NCBI GenBank assembly: GCA_029932895.1
Contig: JAOZPF010000030.1
Coordinates: 1 to 15,938 of the forward strand
Reading direction: 5' to 3'
DNA: 15,938 nt
Source: Anaerolineae bacterium
GTDB taxonomy: Bacteria > Chloroflexota > Anaerolineae > B4-G1 > DUEL01
Part shown: positions 6,955-14,912 of the stretch, one piece after another
Layout: each line of letters starts with the position of its first letter
How positions within the stretch are numbered: the first letter of the stretch is position 1
The notes under the pieces: generated by a model
The model's database searches: none
What the model was told of the DNA's origin: nothing
The model's input: only the letters and a program-made list of their open reading frames with translations
Translations under genes and position numbers: made by a program

Positions 6955-9900
6955 CCCGGCTGCGCCTGTCATCAGCCGATAGGCTCTGACGATCTCGCGG
7001 TGGGCAGCCACGTTTTCTATAAACGACTGCCTGGCCACGTCGTCCGGTATCCTGGCCGCCCGCTCCTGCAAGAGATCGTGCGCTGCGGTTAAAACATCTG
7101 CGGCACGGTGGTCATCGTTGGCCCGCAGAACCTGGTAGCAGGTCAGGTAGATGCGCAGTGGCTCCTCTGTGCCATCCAAACTGTGGCCCGAACCAGGTCC
7201 CCCGCCGGGCGCAGAATTGGAACCGACTGCCAGGTGGTCCAATATCTCCTCGACGTAGGCTTGAGCCTGATCGAGATGTCCCTGGGCCAAAGAGGCGCGG
7301 GCCAGTCCGGCTATCGACTCTATTGCCCGGTTGTTCTCACCCAGCTCCTTGCGCATAGCCACTGCCTGTCGATATGCAGCGGCGGCTTCGTTCAACCGCC
7401 CCAGACCGGTCAGGGCGTGGCCCAGGCTGGTCAAGGCGTACCCCTGCACGCTGCGGTCGCCGATCTCCTGGGCGACGGCCAGGGCTTGCTCACCGTACTG
7501 CCGGGCCGTCTCGTCATCGCCGCGGTGATGGGCCAGCAGGCAGAGGGAGAACAGCACCCACCCAGTGCCCTGCCGGTCGCCGATCTCGCGCCTGATAGGT
7601 AGCGACTGCTGAAAGAGAGCCTCGGCCTCGGTGTAATCTCCCAGGCGTGAACTGACCGTGCCGGCATTGAACAGTGCCATACCCTCGCCGTGGCGATCGC
7701 CCACCTCACGAAAGATGCGCAGCGCTTGCTCGTAGCGCGCCCTGGCCTCGGCAAAATCGCCCAGGTTCTCGGAAACAACACCCAGGTTGTTGAGCAGGTG
7801 GCTCTCGCGCCGCCGGTCGCCAATCTGGCGATAGATGTGCAGCGATTGTTCCAGATAGTCCCGGGCCGCGACGTTGTCGTCTAGGTTGGCAGAGACGTAG
7901 CCGAGGTTGTTGAGAGCCGCGCTTTCATCCCTGCGGTCACCAGACCGGCGAAAGATGGGGAGGGCCTGCGCGTAATAGTCCCGTGCCTCCAAATAGTTCC
8001 CCTGGTATAGACAGACGTTGCCGAGGTTGAGCAGGCTTCTGGCCTCTGCCTGATCCAAACCAGCCTCCTGCGCCAGTGCCAGTGCCTTTTTGAGGCGCGA
8101 GCGGGCCGCGTCATATTCCCCCTGACGCCAAAGAGCCCTGCCCCAACCAAGATTGGCCTCTGTCTCATCCGATATGTCACCGGCCTTGGCAGCCCACTCC
8201 GCTGCCACCTGGGCCGCTGCGATTGCCGCTGGATAGTCGCCCGTTACCACAGAGAGGGACACCTTACACAGCGCTGCCTCGGCCCGCAAGCGGTCGTCAT
8301 CGAGTAGCTCCGCTAGCTCCATCAGAGATGCCACGTCCCGTGCTTGCGCCTCGCGGTTCCCTTGCAGATCATGCACCTTTTGACGGGTTAGGAGCAGGGC
8401 GTACCGTTCGGCGGCATCATCCTCCGGGGTCAGCTCGAGGGCCCGGTTGAGATAGGTCAGTGCCTCCAGGCTGGCGAACTGTCCGGCCGCCTGCTCGCCA
8501 GCGAGCCGGGCATAAAACCGTTCGCGCTCGACATCCTCGGCCCGACGCCAGTGATGGACCAACAGAGGATAGTACGAGGCCAGGTCCTGTGCATAGACCT
8601 CCTCGTACCAGCCAGCCACAGCGCGGTGCAGCTCGCGGCGCTGAGAAAAGAGCAGGGTGTCATACGTCACCTGCTGGGTGATGACGTGCTTGAATCTATA
8701 GGCTAGCTCTGGCTCGATGGTTTCCAGGGGGGTCAAATCCAGTTCCGACAGTTTCTCAAGGTGCGCGAGCAGTACGTCCCCTCTCACCTGCTGGGGGTGG
8801 ACATCGCGGAGCGTGCGATAGAGGAAACTCCGTCCAATGACGGCCGCCACTTTCAGCGTCAGTTGCTGTTCTGGCGGCAGACGATCTATACGCGAGAGCA
8901 CCACCCCTTCCACCGTATCAGGGACTGTTTCGTCCAGCGGTGCCAGGTCGCCGCGAAGCGTACAGAGGCCATCCGCCACATCGATCGCGCCGCTGTCGCG
9001 CAGCGCGAGGGTCAGTTCCTCGGCGTAGAAGGGATTGCCGCCTGACCGTTCATGCACCAGATTGGACACCTTGCTGGGCAGAGCGCTGGGGGAGAGACCG
9101 AGGCGGGCCGCAGCCAGCGCCGCGGTCTCGGCAGGGGATATAGCCCCCATAGACAGCCGCTCCGCTCCTTCCAACTCTGTCATCGCCACATACTCAGCCC
9201 AGAGCGGCCCCTCCAGGGGACGCAGCGCCAACAGCAGCAAGAGCGGCTGGTCGGCCAAGCCACGGGCCACGGCCAACGCCAGCTCCCACGAGAGGGAATC
9301 GAGCCAATGGGCATCCTCCAGCACCAGGGCCATCGCCCCGCCGGAGGCCGTCGCCGCACGCAGCAGGTCCACGACCAACGTGACCAGGCTCTTGTGCCGC
9401 AGTTCGGATTCGAGACTGCGGGTCAGCCCGGTTTCCGCCAGGTCCAGGCGGAGGATGTCGTTCAGCAGGGGAGTGCGCTCATCAAGAGCCGGGTCCACGC
9501 TTGCCACTTGACTCCGCACCCTGCGTTGTCGCTCTGCCAGGTCCATCTGTTCGTCCAGGCCAAAGTAGGAAGCCAGAATATCGCGCCAGGCGCGGTAAGG
9601 CGTTTGCTGCTCGATGCTCTGGGCGGCCCCCTGTAGCCAGACCACGCCATGCTGGGCGGCGAGACGGGCCAGTTCATCAACCAGTCGGCTCTTGCCGATT
9701 CCGGCCTCGCCTTCCAGGAACAGAACGCGCCGCTCGCCTGACTGCACCTCGGTCAGCAATCGGGTGAGGAGCTCCATCTCTGCCCGCCGCCCGACCAGCA
9801 GCCGATCAGCGTGCCTCTTCTCCCCTTGCACCGGGCCCAGGGGACGATAGACGGGAAGCGGATCCTGCTTGCCCTTTACCATCACCGGGGGCAGAGGTTC

Positions 9901-11106
9901 CAAGACCCACCGCTTGCCGATTGCCCGGTATATGCGTTGGCTGCAGCGTATCTCTCCAGGCGGGGCTGCCTCCATCAGGCGGCAGGCCAGGTTGACCTCG
10001 TCGCCCAGCGCACCGTAGGTACGGCGCTTGGCGCTGCCATACGCCCCGGTGCGCACGCGCCCTCGGCTGACACCAATCTGAACCGCGGTGATGAAATCGA
10101 GGTGAGGCGGTAGCTTTTGCAGCGCCAGCGCCGCGGCGACGGCACGCTCGGCGTCATCCTCGTGGGCTTCGGGCGCCCCCAACGCGGCGTAGAGATAGTT
10201 CCCCTTGTCGCCACAGGTCAACTGGAGCAAGTAGCTGTCATAGTGCCGCAACACGTCCTGCACCCATCGGATGTAGGCATCGAGCTTGGCACCAGCCGCG
10301 TCGTCCCGGTCGAACTCTATCCCCGCGAAGCGGCCAAAGACCGCCGCCACCGGACGGAGTTGGGCCAGGAATTCGCCCTGTCCCGCCATCAGCCGTTGGT
10401 AGACCGGCGGCAGCAAGTACGGGCGGAGTTGAGCCAGATCAAGCCTTTCCAGGTCGAGGGCCGACCATCCCTCTGCCCGCACCTCCCTCTGCAGAGCCGA
10501 GACCACAGCGAACCCGTCGCGCCAGAGAGCCACCGTCAGGTGATCGCCCAACCGCCGGACCACCTCCGGCCCGACGATCAGCTCGCCCTGGAGGGCCTTC
10601 TTCTCGGCCTGTGCCATCCGGTCCACCGTCGCCCCGGCCAGGACATCGATATGCTGTATCTCGGGGTCTCCAACGAGGAAGCGGCGGACCGGGCCCGCCA
10701 CCACAGCGATCTTTATCGAAATGGAGATAACTCTGCCAGCGGGGGTCTTGATGGCAGCAAACGGCAGCACAGACGTTTGCATCGCCAGCCCGCACGCCAC
10801 TGCCCGTTCGCCCCCGTCCTTCTCGAACCAGCAGATGACCGCGTCGCCGCCAAAGCCGATAACGCTGCCGCCAAAGCGGTGCACCTCCGAGACCAGCCCG
10901 TCGTACACTCTGTTCAACAGGTGCGCTAGTTCCTCGGCACCGCGCCAGGGACCCAGGGCAATGGCCAAGCTCTCCGTCAGCGGCGTAAAGCCGGCGATGT
11001 CGGCAAAGAGAACAGAGCCTTCAGCGCGGTCGGGCGGGGAGCATCCCCCCGCTATAGCGTGACGGCGGTCCATGGGGAGGTAGGCACTCAATCGCTCAAC
11101 GTCCAC
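6952..11106 (-). CDS. Soluble-adenylyl-cyclase-like protein: two class III cyclase domains, ATPase, TPR array (1384 aa)
   Basis: Numbering is from the GTG at 11106. The first cyclase domain (about 30-190) has FADIAGFT with Asp36 and GFGGDA with Asp88, the two metal-binding aspartates, but lacks the catalytic Asn/Arg pair (ATVDRMAQ instead). The second (about 250-400) has no first Asp but keeps Lys301 (CGDKGN) and GDEVNLACRL with Asn372 and Arg376. Together they could form one complete site, as in mammalian soluble adenylyl cyclase. An AAA/STAND-type ATPase follows, with Walker A EGEAGIGKS (465-473) and Walker B VLEDAHWLD (595-603). TPRs fill about 870-1294. There is no membrane segment, so it is probably cytoplasmic and may make cAMP or act as a nucleotide sensor. 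The 11106 start is preferred over an in-frame GTG at 11124 because GGAGGGG lies just upstream. It is the likely first gene of a unit with the BTAD regulator. Confidence 0.9.
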   Translation of the reverse strand: MDVERLSAYLPMDRRHAIAGGCSPPDRAEGSVLFADIAGFTPLTESLAIALGPWRGAEELAHLLNRVYDGLVSEVHRFGGSVIGFGGDAVICWFEKDGGERAVACGLAMQTSVLPFAAIKTPAGRVISISIKIAVVAGPVRRFLVGDPEIQHIDVLAGATVDRMAQAEKKALQGELIVGPEVVRRLGDHLTVALWRDGFAVVSALQREVRAEGWSALDLERLDLAQLRPYLLPPVYQRLMAGQGEFLAQLRPVAAVFGRFAGIEFDRDDAAGAKLDAYIRWVQDVLRHYDSYLLQLTCGDKGNYLYAALGAPEAHEDDAERAVAAALALQKLPPHLDFITAVQIGVSRGRVRTGAYGSAKRRTYGALGDEVNLACRLMEAAPPGEIRCSQRIYRAIGKRWVLEPLPPVMVKGKQDPLPVYRPLGPVQGEKRHADRLLVGRRAEMELLTRLLTEVQSGERRVLFLEGEAGIGKSRLVDELARLAAQHGVVWLQGAAQSIEQQTPYRAWRDILASYFGLDEQMDLAERQRRVRSQVASVDPALDERTPLLNDILRLDLAETGLTRSLESELRHKSLVTLVVDLLRAATASGGAMALVLEDAHWLDSLSWELALAVARGLADQPLLLLLALRPLEGPLWAEYVAMTELEGAERLSMGAISPAETAALAAARLGLSPSALPSKVSNLVHERSGGNPFYAEELTLALRDSGAIDVADGLCTLRGDLAPLDETVPDTVEGVVLSRIDRLPPEQQLTLKVAAVIGRSFLYRTLRDVHPQQVRGDVLLAHLEKLSELDLTPLETIEPELAYRFKHVITQQVTYDTLLFSQRRELHRAVAGWYEEVYAQDLASYYPLLVHHWRRAEDVERERFYARLAGEQAAGQFASLEALTYLNRALELTPEDDAAERYALLLTRQKVHDLQGNREAQARDVASLMELAELLDDDRLRAEAALCKVSLSVVTGDYPAAIAAAQVAAEWAAKAGDISDETEANLGWGRALWRQGEYDAARSRLKKALALAQEAGLDQAEARSLLNLGNVCLYQGNYLEARDYYAQALPIFRRSGDRRDESAALNNLGYVSANLDDNVAARDYLEQSLHIYRQIGDRRRESHLLNNLGVVSENLGDFAEARARYEQALRIFREVGDRHGEGMALFNAGTVSSRLGDYTEAEALFQQSLPIRREIGDRQGTGWVLFSLCLLAHHRGDDETARQYGEQALAVAQEIGDRSVQGYALTSLGHALTGLGRLNEAAAAYRQAVAMRKELGENNRAIESIAGLARASLAQGHLDQAQAYVEEILDHLAVGSNSAPGGGPGSGHSLDGTEEPLRIYLTCYQVLRANDDHRAADVLTAAHDLLQERAARIPDDVARQSFIENVAAHREIVRAYRLMTGAAG
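7225..8184 (-). repeat. Eight in-register 40-residue TPR units in the cyclase-like protein
   Basis: Residues 975-1294 divide into eight units of exactly 40 residues (120 bp). The consensus is I-G-D-R-R-x-E at the start, L-N-N-L-G in helix A, L-G-D-x-x-x-A-R and Y-x-Q-A-L in helix B, with no indel between units except small end variation. The last unit has drifted (LGENNRAIESIAGLA). This pattern fits growth by unit duplication of a TPR scaffold for binding a partner protein or peptide. Confidence 0.85.
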
Positions 11107-11296
11107 TTTTCCCCTCCGGACCACAAACGATAATCGAGATCGCGGGGATCATTGGAGGGAATTTTAGCACAGGGGAACAGAAGCGCAACTGCCGCATCCG
11201 CGATCTCGGCACCGGGCCTTCGGGCGGCGAACCGGTCAAAGCCTTGATTCCAGCGCGGGCATCGCATTCCTGGCAACGGTACTCATAGATGGGCAT
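11107..11296 (-). pseudogene. Decayed FmdB-type zinc-ribbon gene fragment
   Basis: An ATG at 11296 with a GAGG ribosome-binding site 6 bases upstream opens with MPIYEYRCQECDA, the signature start of small FmdB-family zinc-ribbon proteins. The family pattern then breaks off. The second cysteine pair is missing from this frame; a C-x-x-x-x-C-G-S-C pattern appears in a second frame and a SNDPRD stretch, resembling the tails of this family, in a third. I read this as a gene with several frameshifts. It could instead be a translated 66-residue ORF (11096-11296), which would overlap the cyclase start. The cyclase start region lies in its 3' part, so its old promoter may now serve the cyclase gene. 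Confidence 0.5.
11111..11117 (-). promoter_or_regulatory. Ribosome-binding site that sets the cyclase start at 11106
   Basis: GGAGGGG on the minus strand has its GGAGG core 6 bases before the GTG at 11106. The longer in-frame GTG start at 11124 has no comparable site, so the shorter form is preferred. Confidence 0.65.
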
Positions 11297-11312
11297 CCTG
11301 GACCTCGCCGGA

Positions 11313-11341
11313 ATTCTACCTTCATTTGCCCCTCCGGTCGA
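11313..11341 (-). promoter_or_regulatory. Candidate promoter reading left (zinc-ribbon remnant and cyclase operon)
   Basis: On the minus strand TCGACC (11341-11336) and TAGAAT (11318-11313) are separated by 17 bases. They match the housekeeping sigma consensus at 4/6 and 5/6 positions. Transcription would start about 10 bases before the FmdB-like ATG and give the cyclase mRNA a leader of about 200 bases. This is a motif match only. Confidence 0.4.
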
Positions 11342-11348
11342 GGCTCAT

Positions 11349-11377
11349 TTGCCCAATCGCTCTCTTCCTGTTATCAT
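11349..11377 (+). promoter_or_regulatory. Candidate promoter of surE, placed for a leaderless mRNA
   Basis: TTGCCC (11349-11354) and TATCAT (11372-11377) are 17 bases apart, with 4/6 and 5/6 consensus matches. The -10 ends only nine bases before the surE ATG at 11387, so the transcript would have almost no leader. Consistently, no Shine-Dalgarno sequence precedes that ATG. Confidence 0.5.
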
Positions 11378-11386
11378 TGTCCCGCT

Positions 11387-12207
11387 ATGTCCAATAACAG
11401 ACCACTCATCCTGATCACTAATGACGATGGTATCGAGTCGCCGGGCCTCCGGGCTGCCGCGCTGGCTGTTCATAGGCTGGGGGACCTGCTGGTCGTCGCG
11501 CCCTGCCAGCAGTGGTCGGGCGCTGGGCGCTGTTTCCCCGCCGATGCCAGTGGCATCATCCAGCCGTGTTCCCTGCAGATCGACGGTCAAGTGCTGGAAG
11601 CGTTCTGTGTCCACAGCTCCCCCGCCCTGGTGGTTCTCCACGCCCTTTTGGAGCTGGCCCCCCGTCGGCCAACCCTTCTGGTGGTGGGGATCAACTATGG
11701 GGAGAACCTGGGGGCCGACGTGACCGTCTCTGGCACTGTGGGCGCGGCGATCCAGGGGGCGACCGCTGGCATCCCGCCCTGGCTATCTCTCTCCAGACGC
11801 CCAAAGAGACCCACACAAACCCGTCGGACGACGTCGATTTCACCACGGCTGCCTACTTTACTCGTCTCTTTGCCCAGCGGATGTTGGCGGCAGCGCTGCC
11901 GTTCGATGTGGATGTGCTCAAAGTGGACGTGCCCGACAGCGCGACGTCCGAGACCCCCTGGCGGCTGACGCGCGTCTCCCGCCATACCTACTTTCGCCCC
12001 CTCTCGCCACAGCGGGACAACTTTGCCCAGCCCGTCCGCATCGGTTACGAGGCGTACTGGGCCCCCCAGGCACTGGAACCGGATTCCGACATCTATGCCT
12101 TTGCCGTGGACCGGGTGGTGGCGGTCTCTCCCCTGAGCCTGGACCTGACCACCCGCGCCGATGCAGGGGAGGTGGAATCCCTGCTGCGAGGGCCGCTGGA
12201 GCTTTGA
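11387..12207 (+). pseudogene. surE: 5'/3'-nucleotidase SurE, interrupted by an apparent 1-base deletion
   Basis: The first 130 codons give a clear SurE N-terminus: ITNDDGIESPG with catalytic Asp13/Asp14, Ser44 in WSGAGR, Asn103 in VVGINYGENLG, and SGTVGAA (115-121). At 11,771-11,778 the frame must shift back by one (ATC CCG, then GCC CTG GCT) to continue into LAISLQTPKETHTN and 143 further residues ending at the TGA at 12205-12207. The rebuilt protein is 273 residues, normal for SurE. Unshifted, translation runs through junk to a stop at 11968 (193 aa) and loses the C-terminal half. The shift falls at a run of three C, so a lost C is the simplest cause. SurE is a metal-dependent phosphatase of nucleoside 5'/3'-monophosphates that forms dimers or tetramers in the cytoplasm. 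Whether the defect is real or a sequencing error cannot be told here. Confidence 0.85.
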
Positions 12208-12231
12208 CGGGGCAGGCCAGTGTGCTATAAT
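12204..12231 (+). promoter_or_regulatory. Strong candidate promoter for the glycosyltransferase/phosphohydrolase genes
   Basis: TTGACG (12204-12209) and a perfect TATAAT (12226-12231) are 16 bases apart, with a TGC extended -10 just upstream. It is the best sigma70-type match in the window. The -35 overlaps the surE stop codon, and initiation near 12238 would leave a leader of about 12 bases before the ATG at 12250. It would drive the downstream three-gene unit independently of surE. Confidence 0.65.
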
Positions 12232-12249
12232 GCGAGAGACATCTAGCGT

Positions 12250-13281
12250 ATGGTGCAAATTATGGAACCGTTCAAGGCTATCAGCCCTACCCTTGATCTC
12301 TCCGTCGTCATTCCGGTCTACAACGAGGCGGACAATCTCGCTGCGCTGCACGCCGAGCTGACCGCTGTCCTGAGCCAGTTAGGCTGCTCCTACGAGATTA
12401 TCGCCGTGGATGACGGCAGCACCGATGATGGCTTTCAGCTATTGTGCCGTTTGCAGGCCGACGACCCGCATCTGCGGATCATCCGCTTCCGGCGCAACTT
12501 TGGGCAGACCGCTGCCTTTGCCGCCGGCTTTGACCACGCCCGCGGGCAGCTTGTCGTCACCATTGACGCCGACGGTCAGAACGACCCCGCCGACATCCCC
12601 CGCCTGCTGGAGGTGATGGAAGGGGGGGAGTATGACATCGTCAGCGGGTGGCGGAAGAATCGCAAGGAACCTTTCCTGACCCGGAAACTGCCTTCGATGA
12701 TCGCCAACCGGCTCATCGCCAGCACCAGCGACGTCCACTTGCACGACCGCGGCTGCTCGCTCAAGGTGTACCGGTACGACCTGGTGAGGCAGATGCACCT
12801 CTACGGCGAGCTACATCGCTTTATCCCCGAGGTCGCCAGCATGATCGGAGCCCGTGTGGCCGAGGTCCCGGTCAACGACCGGCCGCGCCGGGCCGGTCAG
12901 TCCAAGTACGGGGCCCTCTCCCGCACACCCCGCGTCATCCTTGACCTGCTCACTGTTTCCTTCCTGTTGAGCTATTCCGGCCGCCCGATGCAGCTCTTTG
13001 GCCGCATCGGCCTGACCTTGGGGGGGCTGGGAGGAGGTATCGGCCTCTACCTGGCGGGCGCCAAGATCGCCCACGGCATCATGGAGGGGATAGACGGCTT
13101 CCGGGCTTACCGCATTGGCACCAGCCCCTGGTTGATGCTCGCTGTCCTGCTCACCGTCCTGGGGGTCCAGTTCATTGTGCTCGGCCTCCTGGGTGAGATC
13201 ATCATCCGCACCTACTACGAAGCGCAGGGCAAGCCCATCTATGCCGTCCGGGAAATACGAGAGCCGGAGGAAGAGCGATGA
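12250..13281 (+). CDS. Family 2 glycosyltransferase, DPM1/GtrB-like polyprenyl-phosphate sugar transferase (343 aa)
   Basis: The GT-A catalytic domain (about 16-225) shows LSVVIPVYNE (17-26), VDDGSTDD (53-60) and the metal-binding DADGQNDP (106-113), plus a basic RRAGQSKYG segment (213-221) typical of enzymes that use dolichol or undecaprenyl phosphate. Two hydrophobic segments (about 250-272 and 294-318) follow, as in GtrB/ArnC-like proteins that sit at the inner face of the membrane. The family transfers a sugar from a nucleotide donor to polyprenyl phosphate; which sugar cannot be read from sequence. The ATG at 12250 has only a weak GAGAG upstream; an internal ATG at 12262 is no better. 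Its stop overlaps the start of the phosphohydrolase gene (ATGA). With the membrane transferase two genes on, it probably supplies lipid-linked sugar. Confidence 0.9.
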   Translation: MVQIMEPFKAISPTLDLSVVIPVYNEADNLAALHAELTAVLSQLGCSYEIIAVDDGSTDDGFQLLCRLQADDPHLRIIRFRRNFGQTAAFAAGFDHARGQLVVTIDADGQNDPADIPRLLEVMEGGEYDIVSGWRKNRKEPFLTRKLPSMIANRLIASTSDVHLHDRGCSLKVYRYDLVRQMHLYGELHRFIPEVASMIGARVAEVPVNDRPRRAGQSKYGALSRTPRVILDLLTVSFLLSYSGRPMQLFGRIGLTLGGLGGGIGLYLAGAKIAHGIMEGIDGFRAYRIGTSPWLMLAVLLTVLGVQFIVLGLLGEIIIRTYYEAQGKPIYAVREIREPEEER

Positions 13282-14912
13282 GTCGTGTTCTTGTCATCGG
13301 AATCGACGGCGGTACCCTTGACCTGATCCGGCCGTGGGCCGAGGCGGGCCTCCTGCCCAATCTGGCGCGCCTGATGGCGGAGGGCGTCTGTGCTCCGTTA
13401 GAATCGACCCTCCCGCCGGTCACCTCCCCCGCTTGGCCCACTTTTGCCACCGGCAAGAACCCGGGCAAGCACTCGGTCTTTGATTTCATCCGCCCCACGG
13501 GTGGCACGTTCAACCTGGTCAATGCCACTTCCATCAAAGCCCGCACGCTGTGGCAGATCCTCTCCGCCGCCGGGCGGCGGGTGGGGGTGATCAATGTCCC
13601 TGTCACCTACCCCCCCTCGCCCGTCAACGGCTTTCTCATCAGCGGGATGCTCTCGCCCCATTCCGGCACCTTTACTTACCCCAGCGACCTCCTAGAGCCG
13701 TACCGGCGGGAGTTGGGTCCCTACCGCATCGCACCCTCCGTCCAGTATAAGGAGGGCAACGAGGATGTCTTTCTCGCCAACTTGCTCGACCTGGTAGAGC
13801 AGCGAGGCAAGTACGGTCTGCGGCTGATGACGGATCACGATTGGGACTTTATGATGGTCCATTTTCAGGCCAGTGACGTTCTCCAGCATGCTCTGTGGAA
13901 GTTTGTGGACCCCACACATCCGCGGCACGATCCGCAGGTGGCGGCGCGCGTGCTCCCGGACATCCAGGCGGTCTACCGACGGATAGATGACTTTATCGGG
14001 CGAATGGTGGAGCAGGCAGGGGAGGAGACCACTGTCATCGTGATGAGCGATCACGGGTTTGGGCCGCTCCATTGGGTCGCCAATCTCAACCTGCTGCTTC
14101 TGGACGCAGGGCTGTTGCGCCTCAAACGATCATTTTTTACCCGTCTGCGGGCCGCTCTCTTCCGCGCCGGGCTGACCCCCGCTTCGGTCTGGCACCTGAT
14201 CGAGCGCATCGGGTTGCAGAATTATGTCTGGCAGGTCTCTAAATCGACGCGCAACAAGGTGGTGAGTAAGTTTCTCTCCTTCGACGATGTGGACTGGGAG
14301 CACACTCTGGCGTACTCGATGGGGCACGTCGGCCAGATTTATGTCAATCTCAAGGGGCGCGAGCCACACGGCATTGTGGAGCGCGGGGCCGAGTACGAGG
14401 CGGTGCGAGAGCGCATCGTGGAGGCTCTGCAGGGATTGCGCCATCCGGTGAGCGGCCAAGCCCTGGTGGACCGTGTGATCCCCGGTGACGAGGTGGCCCA
14501 CGGCCCCTATGCCAGCCGCGCGCCGGACCTGCACGTTATCCTCGATGGCTACCGCGTGATCGCCTTCCCTCTCTTTGCCACCGATGGCAAGCTTGTCACT
14601 CGTCAGATCCGTGGCGATTCTGGCTCCCACCGGCTGCACGGGCTGTTGATCGCCCACGGACCTGGCGTGCGCGCCGGTCAGGCTGTTGATAACGCCCGCA
14701 TCATCGACCTGGCCCCCACCATTCTGCACGTGATGGGCCTGCCAGTGCCGGACGATATGGACGGCCGCGTGTTGACCGAGTTGCTTTCCATCGACCGCCC
14801 GGTGGAGGTAGAGCACGTCGCCAAGAGCGGTGTGGATGCCGAGCAGGGCCTCTCCGCGGAGGAATCGGCCGAGGTGGAGGACCGGCTGCGGGCGTTGGGT
14901 TATCTGGGATGA
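13278..14912 (+). CDS. Alkaline phosphatase superfamily phosphohydrolase/phosphomutase, COG3379-like (544 aa)
   Basis: The AlkP/NPP metal site is visible in order: Asp10 in VIGIDGG, the likely nucleophile Thr49 in PPVTSPAWPTFATGKNP, Asp200 and His204 in FQASDVLQH, Asp258/His259 in MSDHGFGP, and His451 in SGSHRLHG. All metal ligands seem present, so activity is likely. The tail RLRALGYLG (536-544) is common in this branch. There is no clear signal peptide or membrane segment, so a cytoplasmic location is likely. The substrate is unknown; candidates are sugar phosphates, nucleotide sugars or lipid-linked intermediates, given glycosyltransferases on both sides. It begins at an ATGA overlap with the upstream gene, with GGAGG 7 bases before the ATG, and its TGA overlaps the ATG of the next gene. 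Confidence 0.9.
   Translation: MSRVLVIGIDGGTLDLIRPWAEAGLLPNLARLMAEGVCAPLESTLPPVTSPAWPTFATGKNPGKHSVFDFIRPTGGTFNLVNATSIKARTLWQILSAAGRRVGVINVPVTYPPSPVNGFLISGMLSPHSGTFTYPSDLLEPYRRELGPYRIAPSVQYKEGNEDVFLANLLDLVEQRGKYGLRLMTDHDWDFMMVHFQASDVLQHALWKFVDPTHPRHDPQVAARVLPDIQAVYRRIDDFIGRMVEQAGEETTVIVMSDHGFGPLHWVANLNLLLLDAGLLRLKRSFFTRLRAALFRAGLTPASVWHLIERIGLQNYVWQVSKSTRNKVVSKFLSFDDVDWEHTLAYSMGHVGQIYVNLKGREPHGIVERGAEYEAVRERIVEALQGLRHPVSGQALVDRVIPGDEVAHGPYASRAPDLHVILDGYRVIAFPLFATDGKLVTRQIRGDSGSHRLHGLLIAHGPGVRAGQAVDNARIIDLAPTILHVMGLPVPDDMDGRVLTELLSIDRPVEVEHVAKSGVDAEQGLSAEESAEVEDRLRALGYLG

Noticed and set aside
10117..10929. 270-codon plus-strand frame opposite the cyclase domains
   Set aside because: It is a shadow of clearly recognisable catalytic motifs on the minus strand.
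11765..11785. Programmed -1 frameshift in surE
   Set aside because: There is no X-XXY-YYZ slippery heptamer and no evident downstream stem-loop; SurE proteins are not known to use recoding.
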